Shown in pieces: positions 27,754 through 36,527 of a stretch of DNA of 64,000 nt. The position numbers and the translations under genes are program-made. The notes below the pieces were generated by a model that searched no databases, was not told the DNA's origin, and saw only the letters and a program-made list of their open reading frames with translations. The stretch's first letter is position 1. Every line of letters starts with the position of its first letter. The stretch is from Paraburkholderia youngii (GTDB lineage Bacteria; Pseudomonadota; Gammaproteobacteria; Burkholderiales; Burkholderiaceae). The stretch is from positions 2,487,089 through 2,551,088 of the forward strand of contig NZ_JAALDK010000001.1 in the NCBI RefSeq assembly GCF_013366925.1, given 5' to 3'.

Positions 27754-28452
27754 ATGCGACGCGCAACCCGGTGTTTCGCTTTGGCGCTGTATGCCGCAAT
27801 GGCAGCGATGGCTTTCGGTAGCGGCGGCGCCTCGACTTCCGCGCAGGCCGCTGGCACGGAGAGGCCGTTCAAATGGCCCGCCTCGTTCGTCGTGCTCGGC
27901 GATGGCTATCCGCACTCGGGCGATGTCTGCCGGCGGCTCGGCGAGTCGGCCGCGACCGCGAACTATCTGGACCATATGGCGATGCTGGTCGGTTGCCCAG
28001 GTCCTCGCGACAGCGCCGCCGTGCGTGCGATCGTCGAGCACCAGCGGCGCGCGCGCGTGGTCGGCGAAGCGGATGGCGTGACGCTGATTTCCATTTCGAC
28101 GGAAGGCGCTCAGACTAGTTCGCAGAATGGTCACGCGCCCGGAAACGAATCGCCGATCAGCGCGAGCGGCACACTGCCATGCGAGCGGGGCAACGGACAG
28201 ACCAGAACGATGTGCAAGTTCGGCGTCGTGCATCACAGCGATCGATCGACAACGGTCGTGGTGTATTGGCCGGACGGCACGACGCGAGCGATTTTCTTCG
28301 CCGTCAACGGCCGTGTGATGGGCACCGCTGCGTCCGTGAACGATCAGCCGACGCCCGGCGACACGCTGACGCGCAAACACGCCGGCATCAATCTGATTTC
28401 GGTCGGCAACGAACGCTATGAAATCGAGGACACGATTCTGTCCGGTGGTTGA
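27754..28452 (+). CDS. Secreted hypothetical protein
   Basis: A 232-residue protein with a Sec signal peptide (RRATRCFALALYAAMAAMAFG, cut near AQA-AG). The mature part has four cysteines (VCRRLG, VGCPGP, PCERGN and MCKFG) that could form disulfides. I do not recognise a domain; the region with VVHHSDRSTTVVVYWPDGTTRAIFF looks like a beta-rich fold. GAGGAGA lies about 6 nt before the ATG, which supports this start over the open frame upstream. Probably periplasmic. Confidence 0.7.
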   Translation: MRRATRCFALALYAAMAAMAFGSGGASTSAQAAGTERPFKWPASFVVLGDGYPHSGDVCRRLGESAATANYLDHMAMLVGCPGPRDSAAVRAIVEHQRRARVVGEADGVTLISISTEGAQTSSQNGHAPGNESPISASGTLPCERGNGQTRTMCKFGVVHHSDRSTTVVVYWPDGTTRAIFFAVNGRVMGTAASVNDQPTPGDTLTRKHAGINLISVGNERYEIEDTILSGG

Positions 28453-28854
28453 ATTGCGTTGAAGTACATCGGCGCAAGCCATGTGCGGTTGAAGCTCTGA
28501 TTCGCCGCGCGTCACTTTCATTTCTATTCCCCTCGCTTCACGGCGTCGCGCTGATTCGCCACGGCGCTCGCAATCACGTCATCGCGGCAGCATGCCGTGG
28601 GTGTCGCACCGGCCAAAATATTAGTAATAATTCCGTAAAGCCCCGCATGTATGCGGAATGCGTACTCCACATCCAGCTTTGACTCCTTCATTCTCCTAAG
28701 GCCCGCATGCGGGATTACCCCATGCCGGCAAATCGATATTGTTGACTAATATTATTACCTGCCGGCGTTAGCCGCCAGCCCCAGCGGCCGTCTTGCGGAG
28801 CAACCAACAATAGGTATTTCCAATCGATCAGCGGTTCAACAGGAGGAGGTCATG
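28453..28854. other. Regulatory region upstream of the GH54 gene
   Basis: About 400 nt without a gene. Two related palindromes lie here: CCGCATGTATGCGG (28643-28656) and CCCGCATGCGGG (28702-28713), centres 58 bp apart. AT-rich segments with inverted copies of ACTAATATT flank them (about 28620 and 28745). The layout suggests operator sites. Confidence 0.5.
28643..28713. promoter_or_regulatory. Paired GCAT palindromes before the GH54 gene
   Basis: CCGCAT-GT-ATGCGG (28643-28656) and CCCGCATGCGGG (28702-28713) are perfect palindromes sharing the CCGCAT half-site. Their centres are 58 bp apart, between five and six helical turns. They may bind a dimeric regulator of the downstream glycosidase gene. 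Confidence 0.5.
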
Positions 28855-30879
28855 ATGTCCAGAAGAATAAGATTAGTGGCGGTCTGGCTGGCGATGGTCG
28901 TCGGACTCGCCGCGTGTAATGGCGACAATAGCGGCGTATCGACATCGCCGGTGGCGAACGCGGCCACCTCGAACGCCGCGGTATCCAGCAACGCATCGCA
29001 ATCGAATTCGAACGCATCGGCGAACAACAACTCGACGACTCCGCCGCTGCCCTGCGACGCCGCCGCAACCGCCAACACGCCCTGCTCCGCCGCGCACAGC
29101 GTGACCCGGCTGCTGACGAAGAACTACACGGGCCCGCTGTTCCAGATTCAACGCGCGTCCGACAACACGACGCTCGACGTCTATCCGTACACCAACAGCA
29201 CGCTGAAGGGCGGCGACCGCTCGCTGGTCGGCTCGGCGAATGTGCAGAGCGCGCAATCCTTCTGCGACAACACGACCTGTTCGGTTACCTACATCTACGA
29301 CCAGATCGATCTGGTCGCGCCGCTGAAGAACGGCGCGTTCGGTAATGTCCCCGCGACGCTGACGCTGAACCAGGACGGCACCGAATCGCTAAGCGTCAAG
29401 AACGGCAGCAAAACGACCACGGTTCCGGTGCTCAACGGCTTCGCGACGATCACGCTGCCCGGCACCTCCGGCACCCTGACCGTGCAGCTGCTTCAGCCGC
29501 CGACCGCGTTGACCGCACAGACGCCGACGCAGCAACTGACGATCGGCAACGACTTGCCAGCGCTGCCCGGCACACCGGCCAAGCTCGGATTCGTCACGAC
29601 GAACGGTGTCCAGATTGCGGCTCTCGGCACGCTCGCCGGGCAGGCCTACCGCAAACGCTTCGGGACGGTGAACCAGTCGATCGGCGATAGCGAAATCGCC
29701 GAGTACATGGTCGCTGGCGCGCACTACAGCCAATCGTCGACCTGCTGCGGCACCTACGGCAACATGGAAAGCAGCGCGAATCCGAGCACCTATGCGCACG
29801 GCGAAATCGAAGGCGAAATGTTCGCGCTCGCGTTCTCGAACGGCAACGCGGCCGTATTCGGCTATTGCGACGGCGACTCGATTCAGCCGTCGAACGTGAA
29901 GGACCCGGTGTGCAATGCACTCGATACGAACTGGCCGGGTGTGGATGCCGAAGCCGGCGTCTATCTGTACGGCCCGCAGCAGCCGGCGGAAGAGAAGTTC
30001 GTCACGGTGCTGTCGAAGTACTCGCCGGTCAACGCGCTGAATCTATTCGCGGTCAAAGGCGGTTCCGCTTCGCAAAGCGTGTTGACAGCGCTGTACGATC
30101 AGGCGCCGCCTGAAGCGCTGATCTTCGGCAACGATGCCGGTCACGCATTCAACGGCCAATGGCAAGGCGGTCTGTCGCTCGGCGAAGGCGGCGACGGCAG
30201 CGCCGCGCCGATCCAGTTCTTCGAAGGCGCGATCATCACCAAGGCGACGTCCGATACGACCGACAACGCGATCCAGTCGAGCATCGCAAGCTTCTACGGA
30301 CCGCCGGCCGACGCGGCCGCGTCGGCCTGCTACGCGAACAACCTGATCAATTCGCCGCGTAGTCTCGCGACGCCGGATGCGTGGTTCCAGTCGAACGGCG
30401 GCACTGCCGTGCCCGCCACCGACATCTCCGGCGTCAATCTTGGCGCCGCGACGGTCACGAGCACGAATGGTTCGTCCGTGTCGAACATCCACGAAGTGAT
30501 CCGGGTACAGGGCGGCCAGTCGTACACGTTCACCGACTATGTGCTCGCCACCACCAACGCAACAGTATTCCCCGGCGGCTCGATCCAGACCGACGACCCG
30601 AGCGGCACCGAGTTCGGCTGGGTGCTGAACACGAACACCGGCGCGATCGTGCGCGGCACGTGGGGCGCGGGACAAGCGACGGCGCTGAGCGCGGTGAAAG
30701 CCGGCAACTGGTGGAAAGTGACGATGACGCTGACCGCACCGGCGGGATCGAACAACGCGCAGGTGTTCATCGATCCGCCGACGTCGAACAGTGCAGGCGT
30801 GCGTTCGCAGCAGGCCGCGTATTTGAGCGCGACACATTACTGCCCGAGCCTCGCGATTCTGAGCGGCACGAAGTCGTAA
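28855..30879 (+). CDS. GH54-type alpha-L-arabinofuranosidase lipoprotein
   Basis: A 674-residue predicted lipoprotein (lipobox GLAAC, Cys at residue 21) with a Ser/Asn-rich linker to about residue 62. The rest aligns with the catalytic domain of family GH54 arabinofuranosidases: PCDAAATANTPCSAAHSVTR, QIQRASDNTTLDVYPY, and the vicinal Cys pair in STCCGTYGNME (about 297). VDAEAGVYLYG holds the likely nucleophile Glu (about 366), and GGDGSAAPIQFFEGA the likely acid/base Asp (about 446). From about 495 a separate beta-sandwich-like domain follows, perhaps carbohydrate binding. The second of two adjacent ATG codons is preferred: AGGAGGAGG lies 5 nt before it. Confidence 0.82.
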   Translation: MSRRIRLVAVWLAMVVGLAACNGDNSGVSTSPVANAATSNAAVSSNASQSNSNASANNNSTTPPLPCDAAATANTPCSAAHSVTRLLTKNYTGPLFQIQRASDNTTLDVYPYTNSTLKGGDRSLVGSANVQSAQSFCDNTTCSVTYIYDQIDLVAPLKNGAFGNVPATLTLNQDGTESLSVKNGSKTTTVPVLNGFATITLPGTSGTLTVQLLQPPTALTAQTPTQQLTIGNDLPALPGTPAKLGFVTTNGVQIAALGTLAGQAYRKRFGTVNQSIGDSEIAEYMVAGAHYSQSSTCCGTYGNMESSANPSTYAHGEIEGEMFALAFSNGNAAVFGYCDGDSIQPSNVKDPVCNALDTNWPGVDAEAGVYLYGPQQPAEEKFVTVLSKYSPVNALNLFAVKGGSASQSVLTALYDQAPPEALIFGNDAGHAFNGQWQGGLSLGEGGDGSAAPIQFFEGAIITKATSDTTDNAIQSSIASFYGPPADAAASACYANNLINSPRSLATPDAWFQSNGGTAVPATDISGVNLGAATVTSTNGSSVSNIHEVIRVQGGQSYTFTDYVLATTNATVFPGGSIQTDDPSGTEFGWVLNTNTGAIVRGTWGAGQATALSAVKAGNWWKVTMTLTAPAGSNNAQVFIDPPTSNSAGVRSQQAAYLSATHYCPSLAILSGTKS

Positions 30880-31072
30880 TCACGATCAGCGCCACGCAGT
30901 TATCGATGATTCGTTGACGCGTCACGCGATCGAAGGCACACTCGCTCACTATGCAAGCCCTCACGACCCACTCGATCGCAAAGCATCATCATGCGCATAC
31001 CCGCGTGGGACTGCCTGTGGGGACTCGCATACGCATACGCCGCTAGACATCGTTCGCAGCGGCATGCGCCAG

Positions 31073-31106
31073 AAAGCCCCGCCGGCAACGACGGGGCTTT
31101 TTGTTT
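31073..31106 (+). terminator. Intrinsic terminator before the YunG-like gene
   Basis: AAAGCCCCG (31073-31081) and CGGGGCTTT (31092-31100) form a perfect 9-bp stem with a 10-nt loop, followed by TTGTTTT. It lies 190 nt beyond the GH54 stop. Confidence 0.85.
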
Positions 31107-31146
31107 TCCACGACCTTATCCGCTCATCGAACGAAGGATTGCCGCC

Positions 31147-31536
31147 ATGACGCAGGAAGCACAGACGCCAGCCGTTTCGAAGACCTTTGCGACGCCCATC
31201 GATCTTTACCGCGCCCTTGCACGTGTGTGGGCCGGCGATACGTCGAGCCCGACCCACGCGTGGTTGTCGACGAATCCGGCGCAGAATCATTGCAGCGTGA
31301 CGTCTCTGATCGTGCAGGACTGCTTCGGTGGCGAGATTCTGACGACGCGTACGTCCGGCGGCACGCACTTCTACAACCTGATCGACGGCAAGAGATGGGA
31401 TCTGACCGTCAGCCAGTTTGCCGAGCCGATTCCATTCGACGATACGCGTTCGAGTCGTGAGGCGGCGTTCGCGGATACGTCGCGGGAGAAATATGAACTG
31501 CTGAAGTCGAGGCTCGCGGAAAGCCAGCTGAAATAA
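31147..31536 (+). CDS. YunG-like hypothetical protein
   Basis: A 129-residue soluble protein resembling the YunG family: LARVWAGDTSSP, then WLSTNPAQNHCSVTSLIVQDCFGGEIL, then GTHFYNLIDGKRWDLTVSQF. The Cys in NHCSVTSL followed later by HFYN and DGKRWDLT recalls a papain-like fold, but activity is not established. The start is the ATG after the terminator; the open frame upstream runs through that hairpin. The gene stands alone and converges on the MFS gene. Confidence 0.7.
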   Translation: MTQEAQTPAVSKTFATPIDLYRALARVWAGDTSSPTHAWLSTNPAQNHCSVTSLIVQDCFGGEILTTRTSGGTHFYNLIDGKRWDLTVSQFAEPIPFDDTRSSREAAFADTSREKYELLKSRLAESQLK

Positions 31537-31598
31537 ACACTCAATCGAACACGCGCGGCCGAACGGCATCGATATGCGGTCGGCCACGCCATGTCACC

Positions 31599-32954
31599 TC
31601 AACCAACCACTTCCTGCTTCCCCGGAATGCCTTGCCCGCGCAACGAACACCCGCGCGTTTCAGGCACGAAGACCAGCGCAATCGCACCAACGACGCACGC
31701 CGCCATCATGTAGTAAGCGGGCACCAGCGCATTGCCCGTATGCGCGACCAGCCATTCGTTCGCCATCGGCGCCGTGCCGCCGAAAATCGACGTCGACAAG
31801 TTATACGCAATCGCCATCCCCGCGTAACGGACCTGGGTCGGGAACATCGCGGGGAACATCGCCGAGATGCTGGCCAATTGCGGCACGTACAAAAGCCCGA
31901 GCACCGCAAAGCCGATGAACGCACCGGTCACGCTGAGCTTCATCAGCAGGAACATCGGAATCGCCGCGACGAACAGGCCAACCAGCGAAAACCACCACAC
32001 GTTCTTGCGTCCGACGCGATCCGAGAACGTGCCCGCAAACGGCAGGAACACCATCATCGCGAGCATGCCGATCAGCGGCACGAGCAGGGACATGTTGTCG
32101 CTCATGCCAAGCTGCTTCTGCATGAAGGTCGGCATATAGGCGAGCAGCACGTAGTTGACGACATTCAAAGCAACCACGAGTCCGCCGAGCTGGATCAGCG
32201 GTCGCCAATAGTCGCTCAGCAATGCCTTCAGCGTGACGCAGCTATGCTGCTCCTTATGCATCGTTTCTTCGAGCTCGCGAAAGACCGGCGTGTCTTCGAG
32301 CTTGGAGCGCAGATAGAATCCGATCAGGCCGAGCGGCGCCGCAATCAGAAACGGCAAACGCCATCCCCATGCATGCATCGCCGTGTTGCCGAGCGCGACC
32401 GAGCAGCCGAGCATCAGAAACGCGCCGAGCGAGAAGCCCGACAGCGTCGCGAATTCGAGGAAGCTGCCGCAAAAGCCGCGCTTCTTGTCGGGCGCGTATT
32501 CGGCCATGAAAGTCGCCGCGCCGCCATATTCGCCACCCGTCGAAAAGCCCTGGATCATTCGCAGCACGACGAGGATCGTCGGCGCCCACCAGCCAATGCT
32601 TGCGTAAGTCGGCACGAGTCCGACCAGCAGCGTTGCGACCGACATCAGGATGATCGTCAAAGCGAGCACGTGCTTGCGGCCGAGTCGATCGCCGAGCGGC
32701 CCCCAGAACAGGCCGCCTAACGGACGCACGAGAAACGAAATGGCGAACGTCGCGAGTGCGAATAACGTAGCCTGTGAAGTGCTGCCGGGGAACAACGCGG
32801 CCGAAATGTAACTGAGGCCATAGGCGTAGATACCGTAGTCGAACCACTCGGTTGCATTGCCGAGCGCCGATGCGGCGATCGCGCGTCGCAGCAAGCTGCG
32901 CGCTTGCGCTTGCGGTTGCGCGCTCTGCGCGGTCCATGAATGTGCGTAATGCAT
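31599..32954 (-). CDS. ProP-type MFS proton symporter
   Basis: A 451-residue major facilitator of the metabolite:H+ symporter (ProP/KgtP/ShiA) group. Typical features are the N-terminal ASALGNATEWFDYGIYAYGL, RPLGGLFWGPLGDRLGRKHVL in loop 2-3, RMIQGFSTGGEYGGAATFMAEYAP with the conserved Gly run, and FAGTFSDRVGRKNVWW in the second half. AGGAGGAG lies close before the ATG at 32954; the frame is open further upstream but without a ribosome site. The substrate may be an osmolyte or dicarboxylate; it lies near the ectoine locus but is separated from it by an esterase gene. Confidence 0.9.
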   Translation of the reverse strand: MHYAHSWTAQSAQPQAQARSLLRRAIAASALGNATEWFDYGIYAYGLSYISAALFPGSTSQATLFALATFAISFLVRPLGGLFWGPLGDRLGRKHVLALTIILMSVATLLVGLVPTYASIGWWAPTILVVLRMIQGFSTGGEYGGAATFMAEYAPDKKRGFCGSFLEFATLSGFSLGAFLMLGCSVALGNTAMHAWGWRLPFLIAAPLGLIGFYLRSKLEDTPVFRELEETMHKEQHSCVTLKALLSDYWRPLIQLGGLVVALNVVNYVLLAYMPTFMQKQLGMSDNMSLLVPLIGMLAMMVFLPFAGTFSDRVGRKNVWWFSLVGLFVAAIPMFLLMKLSVTGAFIGFAVLGLLYVPQLASISAMFPAMFPTQVRYAGMAIAYNLSTSIFGGTAPMANEWLVAHTGNALVPAYYMMAACVVGAIALVFVPETRGCSLRGQGIPGKQEVVG

Positions 32955-33221
32955 GTCTCCTCCTGGGATGTCTCTATGCGACACAGGCAACGTCGCCCGA
33001 ATCCACGATACCGGCGGCACGCTTCCGCAACGATGTTCTAGGACGATGCAGGCATCGGGGTTTTCCATAAAGCCCGCCCTGGATGCGGTAATCCGTACGC
33101 GTGCGTGGGCGATACGTCGTGCGCGATCGGGAAAAACAACACGATTCGGGTGCAATGCACGCTTTAAAATTTCAAGCCGTCGTTCGTTCTACCGATAAGC
33201 ATTCGAGTGCGAGGCCAACCG

Positions 33222-34325
33222 GTGAAAGCAGCGCTCTGCATATGTATCACCGCTTTGTCGATGCCATCGGCAGGGTGTTACGCCGAATCGGCCAGCTATC
33301 CGCCATTGCCGGCGCTCAACATCGATATCTCGCAGACCTCCGTCTCCGGCCTCTCGGCGGGAGGGTTCATGGCGGTGCAACTGGCGGTCGCGTACTCGTC
33401 GATCATCAAGGGCGTGGGCGTCGTTGCGGCCGGTCCGTACTATTGCTCGCGAAACAGCCTTCTGATCGCCACCACCCGGTGCTCATGCACCATCCGACCG
33501 GCGAGCGCCTGCCGGGTCTCGCCTGACAGCACCAATGTGCCACGGCTCGTCTCGATGGCCAAAACGTTTTCGGCCAGTCGCCTGATCGACGATGTCGCCA
33601 GCATCATGGGCCAACGAATCGTCACGATATCGGGAGCGAAAGATGCGACCGTGCCTGCGCCCATCGTCGCCCAGTTGCAGGCGTTCTATGCGGCACTCGG
33701 CGTGCCGGCACAGAACATGACTCAAATCGGCATTGCCGATGCGGGCCACACGATGCCCACCATCGACTATGGCGTGGCCTGCGCAAAAAGCGAATCGCCT
33801 TTCATCGGCAAGTGCGATGTCGATGGCGCGAAGCAGATACTGGGCTGGATCTACGGACCTGCTCCGCTCGCGCCGCCTGCCGCGGCAACGCCATCGGGAC
33901 GCTTCATCCGCTTCGATCAGAGCCGTTATCTACCGGCCAGCCAGCCAGCGAGCATTTTGCGCAGGACGGGCATGGACGCCACCGGATGGCTGTATGTACC
34001 GAGCACATGCAATGCCGGAGCACCGTGCCGGCTGCAAGTTGCGCTGCATGGCTGCCGGCAGGGGCAGGCGTATGTCCCGCTCGGCTCACCGACCGGGCTC
34101 TCCTACGGAACCACGTTCGTCCGGCACGCCGGCTATACGCAGTGGGCGGACAACAACCGGATCGTCGTGCTGTATCCGCAGGCGGTATCGATTCCAATAA
34201 CCAACCCGAACGGATGCTGGGACTGGTGGGGATATACCGGCCGACATTTCGCCGATCAGCAAGGCGTTCAGATGCGCGCGATCCGCAACATGATCGAACG
34301 ATTAACGTCGGGCGCAAGCCACTGA
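33222..34325 (+). CDS. PHB-depolymerase-family secreted esterase
   Basis: A 367-residue protein with a signal peptide (KAALCICITALSMPSAGCYA). The alpha/beta-hydrolase domain has the lipase box in SVSGLSAGGFMAVQLA (Ser about residue 44), a candidate Asp in SGAKDATVP and His in ADAGHTMPT. A C-terminal part (LQVALHGCRQG, then WADNNRIVVLYPQA, GCWDWWGYTG) matches the poly(3-hydroxybutyrate) depolymerase/feruloyl-esterase type. The GTG start at 33222 is preferred because GAGG lies 7 nt before it and it gives a compact signal peptide; a GTG five codons earlier is possible. Confidence 0.8.
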   Translation: MKAALCICITALSMPSAGCYAESASYPPLPALNIDISQTSVSGLSAGGFMAVQLAVAYSSIIKGVGVVAAGPYYCSRNSLLIATTRCSCTIRPASACRVSPDSTNVPRLVSMAKTFSASRLIDDVASIMGQRIVTISGAKDATVPAPIVAQLQAFYAALGVPAQNMTQIGIADAGHTMPTIDYGVACAKSESPFIGKCDVDGAKQILGWIYGPAPLAPPAAATPSGRFIRFDQSRYLPASQPASILRRTGMDATGWLYVPSTCNAGAPCRLQVALHGCRQGQAYVPLGSPTGLSYGTTFVRHAGYTQWADNNRIVVLYPQAVSIPITNPNGCWDWWGYTGRHFADQQGVQMRAIRNMIERLTSGASH

Positions 34326-34352
34326 GTGGCTGAAAGCCCAACGTCATTCGTA

Positions 34353-35126
34353 TCAGCGCATCAGCAACGGCAGCGTCATCAAACGCCCCTGCTCCGGCCT
34401 CGCGTCGTTCTCGCCGCACAGCCGCAAACACATCCATGCGGTCGCGAGATTGCTGCTGACCACCGGCTTGGCCGTAGCCTCTTCGATTCGCGCGATGATC
34501 CGCGCGGCTCGCACAGCGGTGCATGAGATAAACAACGCGTCGGAGTCCCGCGCCGTCGCTTCGCGCGCAAAGGCGACGATATCGTCGTGCGAAATCCGTG
34601 CCATCTCCCGGTCGTCGGTCAAACCGACGCAAGAGAAGCGATCGATCGCGAAGCCTTGTGCGGCAAAGTACTCCGCCATTGGCCCACTCGTTTCGGCGGT
34701 GTACGGCGTCAGCACGCTGATACGCCGCGCGCCGAGCGTGTCGAGCGCAGTGACCGCGGCATTCGTTGGAGTGACCACTCGGGCGGATGGCTTCGCTGCA
34801 TGAATTGCGCGCTCGATCTGCGCATCACCGATCATCACGGATGCCGACGTGCACGAATACATCACGACGTCGAGCGTTTCGTCGGGCAGGATCAGCGCCG
34901 CGGCCGCGGTCAGTGACGGTTGCATCGCGCGCAGATTGTCGGGCGTGACCGGGTTCGCATACGGCACGCGATTCACGTAGATGCCGATCCGCTCGCTCGC
35001 AACGAGTGCCGCGAAATCCGGCTCGCTGGTGTGATCGGTCGCGAGAATCACGAGGCCGATACGTTTTTCGAAAGCGCGTTCGATCAAATTCGGCGCGCGC
35101 TCGAACTGCCGAATAGTTATTTGCAT
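34353..35126 (-). CDS. eutA: EutA, Asp/Glu racemase-family protein of hydroxyectoine use
   Basis: A 257-residue member of the arylmalonate decarboxylase/maleate isomerase branch of the Asp/Glu racemase superfamily. Two catalytic Cys regions are visible: VVMYSCTSASVMIG (about residue 90) and DALFISCTAVRAARII (about 200). Known homologues in ectoine loci are called EutA and act with EutB and EutC on the 5-hydroxyectoine branch; the exact reaction is not settled. It begins 3 nt after ehuD and ends the ehuABCD-eutA operon. Outside this context the name maleate isomerase would be equally fair. Confidence 0.85.
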   Translation of the reverse strand: MQITIRQFERAPNLIERAFEKRIGLVILATDHTSEPDFAALVASERIGIYVNRVPYANPVTPDNLRAMQPSLTAAAALILPDETLDVVMYSCTSASVMIGDAQIERAIHAAKPSARVVTPTNAAVTALDTLGARRISVLTPYTAETSGPMAEYFAAQGFAIDRFSCVGLTDDREMARISHDDIVAFAREATARDSDALFISCTAVRAARIIARIEEATAKPVVSSNLATAWMCLRLCGENDARPEQGRLMTLPLLMR

Positions 35127-35129
35127 CGT

Positions 35130-35789
35130 TCAATGTCCCGGAGCCGGAAAACGCTTTTCAAGGAGGCGCACACAGGCCACCGCGATCAGGCTGATGATCA
35201 GGAACAGCACGCCGACCAGCGTCATCGGCTCCAGATAGCGGTAATCCGTATTCGCGATGATCTTCGCCTGATTCATCAATTCGAGGACCGTGATCGCCGA
35301 CAGCAACGGCGTTTCCTTGAACATCGAGATCAGGTAATTGGCGAGCGCCGGCACCATCGGCGGCACCGCTTCGGGCAGGATCACGTGCTGCCAGGTTTGC
35401 GCGGGGCTCAGATTGCAGGCCTTCGCGGCCTCCCATTGCCCGCGCGGAATGCTTTCGATGCCGGCACGATAGACCTCGGCCGCATATGTCGCGTAATGCA
35501 CGCCGATTGCGAGCACACCGGCCGCGAGGGCCGGCATCCGGATGCCGATGTCGGGCAGCACGTAGAACACGAAATACAGCTGCACCAGCAGCGGCGTGCC
35601 GCGAATAAAGCTCGCAATCGCCGATGTGCCGCGCGACACCACGCGATTCGGTGCGAGCCGCAAGATGGCTATCACCATGCCGACCACGGCGGCCACTACC
35701 GCGCCCAGCAAGGTAGCCAGCACGGTGATCTCCAACCCTTGCAGCAGCAGCGGCAGAATCTCGCGCACGAAGCTCCAGTCCCATTCCAT
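35130..35789 (-). CDS. ehuD: Ectoine ABC transporter permease EhuD
   Basis: A 219-residue inner-membrane permease of the polar amino acid (HisMQ) type with five helices. The EAA loop is visible as IPRGQWEAAKACNLSPAQTWQHVILPEAVP (about residues 122-150), which contacts the ATPase. RGTPLLVQLYFVFY is the usual N-terminal signature. It pairs with EhuC, encoded 4 nt upstream in the operon. Assignment to ectoine rests on the order ehuA-B-C-D-eutA. Confidence 0.92.
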   Translation of the reverse strand: MEWDWSFVREILPLLLQGLEITVLATLLGAVVAAVVGMVIAILRLAPNRVVSRGTSAIASFIRGTPLLVQLYFVFYVLPDIGIRMPALAAGVLAIGVHYATYAAEVYRAGIESIPRGQWEAAKACNLSPAQTWQHVILPEAVPPMVPALANYLISMFKETPLLSAITVLELMNQAKIIANTDYRYLEPMTLVGVLFLIISLIAVACVRLLEKRFPAPGH

Positions 35790-35793
35790 ACGT

Positions 35794-36453
35794 CTATCTC
35801 CTGATGCGGTCGAGACCGAAACTCATCCGGCTTTCCAGCTTGCGCATACCGAACGAGATCAGACAGGCCATGCCGAAGTACAGCGCGAGAATCGTCGCGA
35901 ACGGGATCAACGTATTGCCGGTTTGCGAGCGCACCACTTGCGCCTGGAAGGTCATGTCGCCGAGCGAAATCAGCGACACGACGGCCGTGCCCTTCAGCAG
36001 CTCGATCGCGTTGTTGCCGAAGGTGGGCAGCATCAGCGGCAAGGCCTGTGGCAGGATCACGTGCCGCATGCGCTGATAGCGGGAAAGATTCAACGCAATG
36101 CAGGCGCTGCGCTGCTCGTGGCCGATCGCGGCGACCGCGCCGCGCACCAATTCGGCGCCGTACGCGCCGACGTTAAGCCCAAGCGCGAGCACGCCGGCCT
36201 GCAGCGGCGTCAGCGTGAGGCCGGCCATCGGCAACACGAAGTACGCCCAGAACAGCTGCACGAAGATCGACGTGCCGCGAAAGAACTCGATATACGACGT
36301 GGCCAACGCGCGCACCACGAAGAAGCGCGACAGACGCCCGAGCCCCGCGACGAACGCCATGACGAGCGCGAGTACCGCGCCCATCAGCGTCAGTTCGACG
36401 GTTGTCCGCGCCCCCTGCAAAATCAGCTCCAAATAACCGGACCAGTGGTTCAT
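35794..36453 (-). CDS. ehuC: Ectoine ABC transporter permease EhuC
   Basis: A 219-residue HisMQ-type permease. It carries FFRGTSIFVQLFWAYFVLPMAGL and the EAA-like loop GHEQRSACIALNLSRYQRMRHVILPQALP. The start is ATG 36453 (MNHWSGYLE), which gives the normal N-terminus; the frame is open 19 codons upstream but reads as an Arg-rich, non-family extension. It forms the channel heterodimer with EhuD and lies between ehuB and ehuD. Confidence 0.92.
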   Translation of the reverse strand: MNHWSGYLELILQGARTTVELTLMGAVLALVMAFVAGLGRLSRFFVVRALATSYIEFFRGTSIFVQLFWAYFVLPMAGLTLTPLQAGVLALGLNVGAYGAELVRGAVAAIGHEQRSACIALNLSRYQRMRHVILPQALPLMLPTFGNNAIELLKGTAVVSLISLGDMTFQAQVVRSQTGNTLIPFATILALYFGMACLISFGMRKLESRMSFGLDRIRR

Positions 36454-36527
36454 CGACGCACCTCGCGCACAATGTATCGGGGGCCATGCGCGCGACCGTG
36501 CCGCGCGCATGGCGTGCTATCGCGGCC

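Noticed and set aside
31599..32954. ProP-type carrier as part of the ectoine locus
   Set aside because: It is separated from the ehu operon by an oppositely transcribed esterase gene, and the locus already has a complete ABC importer; an ectoine role cannot be supported.
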